Source: Candidatus Absconditabacterales bacterium (lineage in GTDB: Bacteria; Patescibacteriota; Gracilibacteria; Absconditabacterales; Absconditicoccaceae). Taken from it: a stretch of DNA of 59,241 nt. Shown one piece after another: positions 47,416 through 57,603 of the stretch (positions are counted from its first letter, which is position 1; each line of letters begins with the position of its first letter). A program made the translations under genes and the position numbers. Below the pieces are notes generated by a model. The model did no database searches and was not told where the DNA came from. It was given only the letters and a program-made list of their open reading frames with translations. Location: the NCBI GenBank assembly GCA_025057375.1, contig JANWWO010000010.1, positions 1 through 59,241 of the forward strand. The letters run 5' to 3'.

Positions 47416-50298
47416 CTATTTTTTGTTCTCTTCATACGGCAGGGAACCTTGGTCATCAGAATTTTTTTTCAAATACACTACTCTTCAGCATACCTTTCAA
47501 TATGGTGAGAGATAAACTCGTGCATTTTCACAGAAAATATCTCTATACCATCATGATACAGATATTTTTCATTGGACATTGTGTAAAGGAGGTTGTCAAA
47601 GAAGAGTATACGGAAGATAGCAATCATGATACGATCAAGGAAATTGGTGAGAATCTCCTGTCACTACAAACGTACATCCACTAAACACATTATTATCAAA
47701 ATACTGTGCAATACGTTCGCATATAGACTCCCCATCCCCACTAAAGAAAATAGTAGAGTTGCTTATCGATTCTTTCGCGAACAAATCAAGATATTCTTCA
47801 TTTTTGGTGGATGCACAGTGTCAGAGATGCTCCTGCCACAGCCTAGGAAGAGCAGAATCGTTCAATATAGGAAGAATAAAATGCTTATATTCTCGATCAA
47901 CGGATGCGAAAGAAAATTGTTGTGCAGATCACATATACACAACCTCCAACTTACTTGTACCGTTTTTGGTTATCACATGACGATAAATAATAACATCCTG
48001 CATCTGAAGCGGGAATACATTACTATCGGGATTTAGTGGACGAGGCTCTCCTGACAGAGGAGGGAAAAGAAAACGATCAGTCACTATCGATCAATCCTTT
48101 GTTGTATATCAAGAATCCAGAAGAACACAGTTGTCAATATAATAAGGTCTTCTTCTCCTACTTGTTACACTGTCCGTTCAAGCCAACAAAGAAGCGTTTA
48201 TAACAGATGATCATATAGTGACTAAACAATCTGGATGGGATGGTAGATTATTCGTAGCAAGAATTCCTTGCACATGAAAATATGACAAATACATAAGTGT
48301 CGAGGGAAGCTGATATGCCAATCATCCTATGATAGCAAGTGATCTAAGAGAGGGGAATTGCGACACATCAATAATACCTCCATCGCTACCACATCACATT
48401 GTGACGGTTATAGTATGAATAGTTCATCTTACCGATTCTGGCAACAAAGGTATATCAACATCCTCAACAACAAGTGTGTGAGGAGATCAGTGCATAGACA
48501 AAAATCATGGTTGCTCAGAGGATGAAGACAAAGACAGTGGTGGTTGTTTTATAACTAACGTCTCACCATTATTTCTATATTCATAGACTAATAACTGAGT
48601 ACCAATCCATGGCTTTTGCCTAATAGATCATCTATCGACCATCTGTCAATCTCACGAAGAAGCTACAATACGATAGTAATTTTTTAAAAGCACAGAAAGG
48701 AATTCAACGATCTTATCCTTATGGTTTGTATCTGTCCCATCACCATTTATAAACAACAATGCACACTTTTTAATAAATCATCAAACATCATAGTATCCCT
48801 GTACAAAAGGAATACCCAACTGATCACATAGGGGGTAAAGATTATTGAATCTATCCTCACAAGGAATCGTCAGATAAAACAAATCGTGTTGATATCTAGC
48901 AAGAAGTGAATCCTTTTGTATAATTAGCTTCAAAAACTCCTCTTCCTGTTGTCGTTTTTCATGAATATCACGGTATCATAGTGAATCAGCACTTCATCAG
49001 GAAGGGGTATTTAAAGACATAATAGAATGTGGCAATGTAATGGGACCTCAAAATTGTCGTCAATTGCTACGAGCAATAAACTCTGTTCACGATGATGCAA
49101 TCGAAGGAGTTAAATCATAATATTGCACTCGTGGCTGGGCGGGATTACCATCAACGGGAGGATCATATCATCACACTGCCATCAAGGCATGAGGATATGA
49201 TCATGGACTATCGAAAGATGGATATTCTGCGTCCACTCTATAGATAACAACAGGCAACAAACGAGCAAGCAACGACAAAAACGTAGGAATCGTAGTACAT
49301 ACACCTTGGATTCAAGGATATCAATCGATCAACGCGTTTGGAACCATCAAAACAGCTTCAGCATATCAAACTCAGTCACCGGGCTGCGCATATTGTCCTA
49401 CTGTTGACGAATAATTATACACTGAGTGCTTGAGCATGATCTGCACAATGGTTTCTATCTGTTGTTTTGGCGAAATTTGATCATCATCAATGATATAAAG
49501 AATCTCCGCTATCCATGGAAATTGTGGCATTGCTTGCTCAAGCAAAGCTCTTACCCTTTTAGTCTCGTGTGGATCATCGTTGGTTACTTTGTCAATAAAA
49601 GCAGGTTGAAATCGCAAAGGTAAAGGAGACACAGTAGAACGTCCAACGTACAAGATTGTTATTCAACTATCTGTAGAACATCATCTCTGTACTGTCAAAA
49701 TAGGAACACTTCAAGAGAATGCAAGATTAAAGGAATACGTATCGGGGAGAGAAATCGCTACTAGTTCTTCTCATAGTTGCAGAGGCAGAGGAATAACCTG
49801 CCCTGTCTTCAATGAGCTAAGTTTGAGTGTATATGTCGTTTGTCATGGTTCTTGTGGTAATTGGTCATTTTCCCCTAGTAGACGAAGTCATCAACGAACA
49901 GTCTGCGAATCTGTACTAGTCCATAATGTAGGAGCATGAGCATAAGAATCAGATAGTTGTCTAAAACCATAACACAATGGCTTGAGTCGACGTGGATGTA
50001 TCGAAAGCTCAAAGGGAAGTGTGGGTGATGTACGTGCAGCATCTACTCCAACAAGATAGTCGGCATCAAAAGACAATGATGGACGAAGATTTTTTTTGGG
50101 TAACTGAGAGATGGTAGATGCAGTATCCTTGATGGTATACACATTTGACGTATATGATATAATATCAGAGCCGGGAATACTCAAATTTTTTTGACATCAG
50201 CTGATAAAAAGTGAGCACAACGCAACTGCAATAAAATGCAGGCATTGACCCCTCTGAGAGAGGACATATTTATAGGCGTTATCCGGAATCTTGTTCAT
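47416..50298 (-). CDS. Large lipoprotein with transglutaminase-like domain
   Basis: 960 residues in one TGA=Gly frame. The signal peptide ends in a lipobox FISGCQ whose Gly is TGA. Around residues 325-420 a transglutaminase-like core shows GVCTTIPTFLSLLARLLP (Cys), SYPHALMAVGGY (His) and VQYYDLTPS (Asp) in the right order and spacing, so a papain-like protease or crosslinking role is possible. The rest is beta-rich, with several cysteines (TVTMGCGSDGG, SHPDCLVTIG). It lies convergent to the SbcC-like gene with 28 bp between stops. Confidence 0.75.
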
Positions 50299-50566
50299 AA
50301 AAATATAACAATAAATACAAAAACTGTCTAGTAGGCTATTTATTTTTGACAGAAAATGCAAGATATTTTTAACATTCCTTACTTATATTTTACCATACAC
50401 AACTAATAATAATGATAGGGAGCTTTATATCATATAATACATCATGGTGATAAGAAGCATATAACAAAAAAGAAAAAAAAATGCAAGCAAATACGTGTAA
50501 GGAAAAAAATAACGATCTACACATTGAACGGAACATGAAAGTCATGTCGTGAAATATGACACGTTC
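50299..50566. other. Upstream region of the transglutaminase-like lipoprotein
   Basis: 268 AT-rich bases between the lipoprotein start and the end of the broken gene. No gene is seen. It should hold the lipoprotein promoter on the minus strand. Confidence 0.5.
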
Positions 50567-51431
50567 TTAAACATCATCATACAACGATGCATCGGGAAAG
50601 ATTCAACGCAATTCTCTTGATTGTTGATGAAATGTACATACATATAAACCGCTTGCGGCAGAAAAAGTATCCATCAAAAAAGACAAAAAGCGAATAGGAA
50701 TTATATAATTTTATGTAAAAACTGAGCAATGAGAATAAAGATATTCCATCTCCTCAACGATCCTACTAAAAAACGGCGAGTTGATGAAATCGTATGACGT
50801 TTACGGGCACAATAAAAAACGTATGTTTCATCACGCACCGTCTGCAGATATATTCGTCTGTATACCAATTAGCATCAATATGTACGTTTGTGAATGAAAG
50901 GTATAACAACAGACAGAAAAGAACAAACATAAGGCAAGTTACTGATGTCCCTACGATTACAGCAAGAGAAAAGCGTATTAATGATCGTTGACAAGTAGGT
51001 AATCGAACAGTCGATACAAAATTTTTTGTTCGGGACATCAGGGTGGAATCATTACTACACATGCAAACAACGTCTCTGTATGTACGTATGTATCCTATTC
51101 AACGTCTTTCATCTCAGCGTCTTCATAGTGTTTTGAAGTGATTACGTATGAAGGAAATACTGTACTCTCTTGCAAACAATAACGGACCAAAATGTACAAA
51201 ACGTACGCAAACATGTTTTTTTCTTCAATATTACATCATGTACTACTGATCCATAATGTTTTTGGCAAACATGAACTAATGAACAATCAAACTGATTGAT
51301 AAGACGATGTATCCCCTCTATGAACTCCCATAGCAGATATATCACCTATTCACATACAAACAATAGAACATGTGCTCAATCATCACCCTAGGAAGAAACG
51401 AGAATATCGTACACCTTATCAAGTACAGCAT
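50567..51431 (-). pseudogene. Broken gene of unknown function with several frameshifts
   Basis: Begins at ATG 51431 behind a textbook ribosome site (AGGAGGG six bases ahead), reading LIRCTIFSFLPRVMIEHMF. The coding signal moves to a second frame near 51345 (YLLWEFIEGIHRLINQF). At the seven-T run 51215-51221 it moves to a third frame (VRFVHFGPLLFAREYSISF, GIGYIRTYRDVVC). Later it moves again (TYVFYCARKRHTISSTRRF, WNIFILIAQFLHKI) to the end at TAA 50567. A membrane helix is present around LAVIVGTSVTCLMFVLFCLL. No frame is long enough alone and no family is recognised. Confidence 0.45.
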
Positions 51432-51494
51432 TCTTCCCTCCTGTCTGCTATTACGTAACGGTGCATGTCGCTTACACTTGTACAAAACATCACG

Positions 51495-52118
51495 CTATGG
51501 CAGTGGAGACATCTTGTGTCTTTGACGATACTTCCTTCAACAGGTCATAATTGCATCAAAAAAAGGAAACAATCATTGCTGACGCATATCAGAGATCAAA
51601 ACGATAATATTGACCAATGTCAAAAAAACAAAACACGATCTTATGCCAAGATGCACCCACAAAAACCATCCATCATAGGAAGACAGTTCTTTGAACACAA
51701 TCAAGAACACATCCCCTAGCAACAAAACTGTTTCGATGAAAATATTGAAGGTATAATCTCCCTCATCACGATTCCCTTGAACTCATCCTCTCAACTGGAG
51801 AGCTCACCTTGCAGACAAAGATGCAAGAATCACAAAAACCAAAAACAGTGGTCTTTCCCATCAAAAAGAACCCATCACATACCATCATACCAACCACATC
51901 ACAGGCTCAATCAGACAATCAATCATTCACTGAAAAAGCGTTGATACCTGTGTATACAAAAAATCGAAACGGCCAGATATCCACGCACGTCTCATAATCA
52001 TAGCAAGAGATAGCATCCTTGTTCGATAATATCGAATACCATACCCAAACACTACAAAAGGCAATATCACAAGACGAACTATCATGAATGTAAACAATAA
52101 GTAAAGCAAACCCATCAT
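51495..52118 (-). CDS. Membrane protein, unknown
   Basis: 207 residues, six TGA codons read as Gly, about four or five membrane helices (LLYLLFTFMIVRLVILPFVV, LFLVFVILASLSARGAL, FIETVLLLGDVFLIVF, FVFLTLVNIIVLISDM). A basic cytoplasmic loop follows helix 1 (GIRYYRTRMLSLAMIMRR). It starts 44 bp after mutL on the same strand, so probably the same transcript. Family not recognised. Confidence 0.65.
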
Positions 52119-52161
52119 CACTTAGTACCATTCTGTGATCACACAAACACACAGACATAGA

Positions 52162-53967
52162 TTATCTCCCAAACAATGCATCATAGTCTTTTTTTGGGAT
52201 TGCATGACAAAAAGGACGACCATGCTGACACACAAATCCTCATGGGATATGAGCAAATCACTCATCAATCAAACTCATGATCTGTTCTTTTGCAAGACGT
52301 TCTCCTGCTTTGATCGACAACTTACATGCTTTCATAGCAAATTGATCATGAAGAATCGTTCTCACATCAACATCATCAATCGCAACCAACTCATTGATCA
52401 CCATCTGGATATCCCAAGGATACTCAACAAATATCTGCGGCAATCCATAAATCATAATCTCATGACCACCCAGATCGGTAATATCAAATCACCATGACTC
52501 CAAGCGACGAATTTTTTGGTCGCGCAAGGGATGTTGTGGCATCACACAGGTCAACGGAGTCAGAAGCATCACACATGGGGGAGAGGGAAGCATCACAGCC
52601 TCTTCAAGAGCGCGAACCATTTTTTCATAAGCAATCCTCTCTGCAAGCGCATGATGATCAATCAAATACGCATACTGAGCATCATACGCCATCACATACA
52701 TATCCCATATCTGACCAACAATGATACATTTCCCTTCGATCCACGACTGATAGAATGGATCTATCAAACCACTTTCATATTTTTTCTCATCATCACGGGG
52801 ACGTTGTGTAGATACATGCGTCGTCTCTCACGCTGAAAAAAACAATCACTGACCCCCATCATGAGCTGTATGAGAAGCGAGAGACAATCCTCACAACAAA
52901 CGTCAGGATGATACAATATCCTGTCATAACACCGCTGCCTTATTCCTATATGAAGAGAAAAAATTGGTCACAGCTGCAGTCTTGTGTGAACCAATAACAG
53001 CATCGACACAGGCACGGACAGCACGATAAACTCTTTGAGGATCCTTAAATGATACGGCTGTTTTTCTAGGATGAATATTACAATCTACCTCTGCAGGAGA
53101 AAGATGTCAAACAATAACTGCCACAGGCCATGCTTTAGGGGGAAGATTATACATATACCCATCCATCAAGGCTTTCTTGATAATCTTGTCATCAATGCAG
53201 CGATTATTGACAGCAAATGTCAGCATATCAGGACGAGATACATGCACGGAAGGATGAGAAAGAACACAGGTCCAAACATAATCACCATCCTCATGGGTAT
53301 GAACAATCAAAAAATCTGCATACTGCGGATACAATTTTTTTGCTCTTGCAAGAAGAGAGTCATCAGAGGAAAGAGTCATCTCACACACACCATTATGCCA
53401 TACAGAAAAAGACAGAGAATAATTGATCAAAGCAAGATCACGAAGCAACGATCGACAACGTTTCCATTCCGTCTGTTCGGTTTTGAGAAAAGCTTGACGA
53501 GCAGGAATGGTCGCAAACAGGTCACTGACAACAATATCAGTTCCATAGTCATACGCAACACTCGTCTCTTCACGCACCACCTGTCCATCAATCACCGAAC
53601 AACGATACGCAAACTGCATACCCTGCTGTTTGGTTGTCAAAGAAACGGTTGCAACATCGACCATCGACGCCAATGCCTCACCTCTAAAGCCAAAACTCTT
53701 TATCGTCCACAAATCATCATACGTTGTAATTTTTGAGGTAGCAAACCTTTCAAAAACAAGCAATAAATCATCATACGAAATACCTTTCCCATTATCAAGC
53801 ACACGAACAACTGATTTTCATCCACGATCCAATCGGATCGTCAATGCTGTAGCTCCTGCATCAATACTATTTTCTACCAATTCTTTGACAATCGAAAAAG
53901 GACCTTCCACAATCTCTCATGCTTTGAGTTGATTGATCAAATAATCTGGCAAACGACGAATAGGCAT
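52162..53967 (-). CDS. mutL: DNA mismatch repair protein MutL
   Basis: 601 residues. GHKL ATPase motifs: QLKAGEIVEGP (Gly from TGA, and GP where relatives have RP), [21 protein letters not shown] and [13 protein letters not shown]. The C-terminal endonuclease domain has [16 protein letters not shown], matching D-Q-H-A-x2-E-x4-E with His for Gln, and a terminal [10 protein letters not shown] zinc/metal site. MutL links mismatch recognition to strand incision. MutS is not in the window. It is the third of a run of minus-strand genes. Confidence 0.95.
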
Positions 53968-54002
53968 AGTAATGAAGGGATAAAAGACACAAGACAACAT
54001 AC

Positions 54003-54386
54003 TTACACAGTGCTCTTATCAGGACGATCGTGCAACTCAGTGTTATTATGCTGATCATCATGAGCATGACTCCCATAGGGTTCCACACGCAAAGCCTGCC
54101 AATGAAGATGAATACGACGCAGATACTGATACCATTGATCACGCAATGTCGATCATGATGGGGGAAGATCAGAAAATTGTTGATGAGCAAGCATGTGCTT
54201 TGCATGACGACGATGATGATCCAAACGACCATACAGAGTCAAAAGAATAACTGTCAATGCTCAGACAAAAAATACCATAAGCAACATCAGCCCAAGCAAG
54301 AACAGGATAAGATCAGTATTAAGATGAAAAAGAGTAACCGACATGATACACACAACAGATAAAAAACAACGATCATAATTATTCAT
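54003..54386 (-). CDS. Small membrane protein with coiled C-terminus
   Basis: 127 residues. Two close membrane helices (CFLSVVCIMSVTLFHLN and LILFLLGLMLLMVFFVGA) and a His/Arg-rich cytoplasmic tail (LDHHRRHAKHMLAHQQF, YQYLRRIHLHWQALR). It lies 35 bp upstream of mutL and 64 bp downstream of the ligase-like gene. Function unknown. Confidence 0.6.
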
Positions 54387-54450
54387 GGAAGTAGCCCTAT
54401 ACAAAAGAAGCATGTAGCACACACAAAAACAGGACAGATACCATGGAGTT

Positions 54451-55701
54451 CTATCTTAAGGCAGCTATATCCTGATTCCTTGATCGTCAGACAATCATCC
54501 ACGTCCCCATCCCAAATATCAGCATATTAACTGTCGCATCTTCAACAGGATGCAAAACAAGTCATACAGCAGCCAATGCAGCAAGCCCTCCACATCGAGA
54601 TAACCAAACGTCATACACAACAAAGCGCTTGATCGCAAATACAAGAACCCATCGTGTTACGACTCGTCCAAGAAATCAGATAAGTCATAGATCAAGAATC
54701 ACTTGCAAATACAGATTTTCTGGGACAACCAATCACCCCCAAAAATACCCTGGGCCACTCATCCCAAGCCCATACCCAATCCGTGGACGCTGCACAATAA
54801 GATTAGCGGCTTCATGCCATTTTTCAAGACGTTCGATCGTTGATCAATATTTGAGATCTGAGAAACTAAGCCATCATACACACACAATCGCGAGAACAAC
54901 ACACCCCACTATCACCAAGCGGACGATACGACTTGTATACGAACACAACAACAAAAGGAACCACGTACTTACTCAAACCAAAAATCATCTCGCTATCGTT
55001 GCTACACCCATCAATCATCAGACGGTCCATACCACAATCTTTTGCCACGTATGAGCAACAAACGATCAAAGCAAAGGAAGAAAAAAAACAAGGACATACA
55101 TCAAGGCATTGGGTCAGGCAAATGCCCCAGCAAACCTTGGAATTCATCACGGACCGGTACGATAATACACAGGAGGAGCCTGATTTGCAACCCAATCTCA
55201 CACCGGTCAGTATCACAATCTTTCCATCATAGAAGGGAAAAAGATTTTGACTGACCCAAACACAAGACACCCGAGAGCAAACAATCATAATCATCGTTTG
55301 ATCATTCTACTCGATATCGGATAGACCAAGCCAAGAACAACCCCACTAATGAGAAGAACAAAAGGGAAAATAAGTGACTTGAATCCCACAAGAAACAACC
55401 ATGGTGTCGCAAATCCTGTACGCACAATCGCATATGCAGTTACACAAACCAAAAGACCAACACACAACCACCCATTTCCCCCCACAAAACGGACCAAACG
55501 TACTCCATTATCTTTCCATGACAGCAAAGGATCTCGAGCTTTGTAACATCATCGTACAAAAAAGATACACGTCATCATCATCCATCATCCATCACGCAGC
55601 AAACCAAATATCGCAACAGAACCACCAATATTGAGCCCAAAATGAAGCCATGTTGTCAGCCAATGTCGCAAAAGAAGTATTATAATCCACACAAGAAACA
55701 T
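54451..55701 (-). CDS. O-antigen ligase / polymerase-like (Wzy-C) membrane protein
   Basis: 416 residues with about ten helices. The diagnostic segment EKWHEAANLIVQRPRIGYGL then VPENLYLQVILDLGLIGFLG contains the conserved P-x-x-G-x-G and N-x-Y-L-x-x-x-x-x-x-G-x-x-G motifs of the O-antigen ligase family. In helices CGA would place Trp rather than a buried Arg (FLG-CGA-VVT-CGA-W). It transfers polysaccharide to a lipid or protein carrier. ATG 55701 is the first start; the open frame extends upstream into the preceding gene without a start codon. Confidence 0.75.
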
Positions 55702-55736
55702 AGCAAAAAAGAAGTAAAATATACGATGCCAGTTTT

Positions 55737-56834
55737 CTACGGTTGACGAAACATCGTTCCACTTCCCTGACGTTGATCAAGAATTCTTGCGAGTTCTCTC
55801 AAAATAACTCTTTTTTGAATCTGGGAACGATTATCGATGCGTTGTTCGGCATCACGAATACGCTGGATCAAGGTAGGAAGGTCGAGCTGATGTGTTTTTC
55901 TCATCCTCCAAAAAAACTCAATAATCTCACGGATCAAACCGACATCATCAGTCGTCAGACGATATTCATTCAGCATCTGCTCAAGCCATCGATCTTTGGG
56001 ACGAGCAATCAAACCATCCACCACATTCCTTTTCCCTGGTCAGACAAGATGACTACCACGATACCACAAGGCACTACTTGCTCATGCATCAAGATTGATT
56101 GCTCGATGACAGCCATATTCACGATTGATGAACTCACCCACATCAAGGAGCGGCATCGGTGGCGTATATCACCAAATCAACGATTTTTCATCGCGAGGAA
56201 TACAAAGAAATGCTCTTCTTATTGCAGAGCGAAATCTTGCTTCATTGACAAGATGAGCAATAGATGTCCTCAAAACAAAACCACTATCAACCAAAATAGG
56301 AAAATTTCCAATTCATACATAAAAATCACGACGACGCTCTGCATTGGTATTACCCATATATCATGGCATCGAAAGATTGTTTTGGACAAAAAGGGGACGC
56401 CCATTACGATCAAGCCCGATAATTCATCTTTCTCCCGTATCTTCACGATAACGAGAAATATCTACACCATCGATAATCCTTTCGCTACTCGTCACGTTAC
56501 CAATTGGACGCCCAAGATCATTAGGTTTCCAACACCGCTGATAAGCAGGTTCAGACGGACAAAAAAATGTCCCATTGATACCCACCTCACCTCAAACACG
56601 CATCGTCTCACGAGCAACAGATGACGTCTCTCCTGTCGGAGCAGCTCGAACGATAATATCATACTTATCAAGATCAAACTGAAACACAGTAGGAGCAAGC
56701 TGACGAGCATGGACAGCAGAAACGAGAAGAAGAAAGAGACAACACCAACGAACCATCAGATCAACAACAAGGAATAAAAATTCAAAGAAAAAAAGAAGGG
56801 ACTTGACTAGGAAACGAGAATGTCTATACATCAA
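55737..56834 (-). CDS. Secreted phosphodiester glycosidase (NAGPA)-domain protein
   Basis: 365 residues. N-terminal signal/membrane helix (SLLFFFEFLFLVVDLMV and CCLFLLLVSAVHA). The domain then shows GGEVGINGTFFCPSEP, MPGYMGNTNAERRRDFY, and near the end AINLDAGASSALWYRG with VVDGLIARP, matching the NAGPA core (G-x-N-G-x-F ... N-L-D-x-G-x-S-S ... V-x-x-x-L). Relatives remove sugar phosphodiesters or act in capsule and exopolysaccharide metabolism. It heads a minus-strand run with the ligase-like gene 35 bp downstream, suggesting a joint surface-glycan role. Confidence 0.75.
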
Positions 56835-57603
56835 TATACTCGTATTTTACAAGACAATCTCAAAACAAAAAATGAAAAAAATGAGTGAACATGGTGTGCG
56901 AGATATGACGACTACACAGTGTACAAAACGTATGTCGTTACACAAAACACAATCAAGATGATATAATGGACGTGTTGATAGTGGATATGATAAACATTGT
57001 AGAGTCAATCATAACAAAAATGACTGTAGTAATACATCATGAGTTCATATCAAGTGAATTGCAGCATAGCGACGTTTTTCACAAAGGAAATGAGCACCGT
57101 CTCATCGAGTAAACGTCACTTTCTCCCTACACGTGAAAGAATGTGAACGAAGAGAGAAAAAAACTGATCGTGCATCTATCAAAACATTGTATACAATGAT
57201 ATTCTCCCCTTAAAAAGAAAAAGGAAGGAGAACATCCATCATTTTTCTTCTTTCTCTGTGTGAAAAAGCTATTCATCTCACATGTGACACTTTTTTCTTT
57301 TTATACATGTTTGCTAGTCTAGAGCCGTTCTGTTTTTTATTGACACAATCAAATATACTGTTTTCACAAGAAGGGAAAAGGTATGACTATGCTTCCGTTC
57401 TTTTCTTGCTTGTTACGTATGTTTGAGGGAGACGATATCATAGCACTATTTGTTTCAATTTCAAGACATACTATTGTATCTATCGTTTTTCTCCCCACAA
57501 GTCAAGTCCAATGTGATCCTCACGTCCGGTTTTTTTGTCTCTTGCTATGGCTATCCATATACTTACTGATAGATAGATGTTTTTATTTTTTCCTTTATAC
57601 ACT
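56835..57603. other. Long divergent intergenic region
   Basis: 769 bases between the NAGPA-like gene (minus) and the PcfJ/LRR gene (plus). One short plus frame (56881-57069, 62 codons, MSEHGVRDMTTTQCTKRM, three TGA) and one hydrophobic 84-codon frame (57383-57637) that overlaps the next gene are open, but neither shows family features. No clear terminator. Promoters for both flanking genes should lie here. Confidence 0.45.

Noticed and set aside
47593-48036. 147-codon plus-strand ORF
   Set aside because: It overlaps the continuous 960-codon minus-strand lipoprotein frame and shows no family features.
51465-51719. Possible transposase or IS fragment on the plus strand
   Set aside because: No transposase motif or terminal inverted repeats; the minus strand encodes a coherent membrane protein here.
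53071-53736. 221-codon plus-strand ORF
   Set aside because: Antisense shadow of mutL, which has full GHKL and endonuclease motifs.
55743-56624. 293-codon plus-strand ORF
   Set aside because: Antisense shadow of the NAGPA-domain gene, favoured by low stop density in this code and composition.
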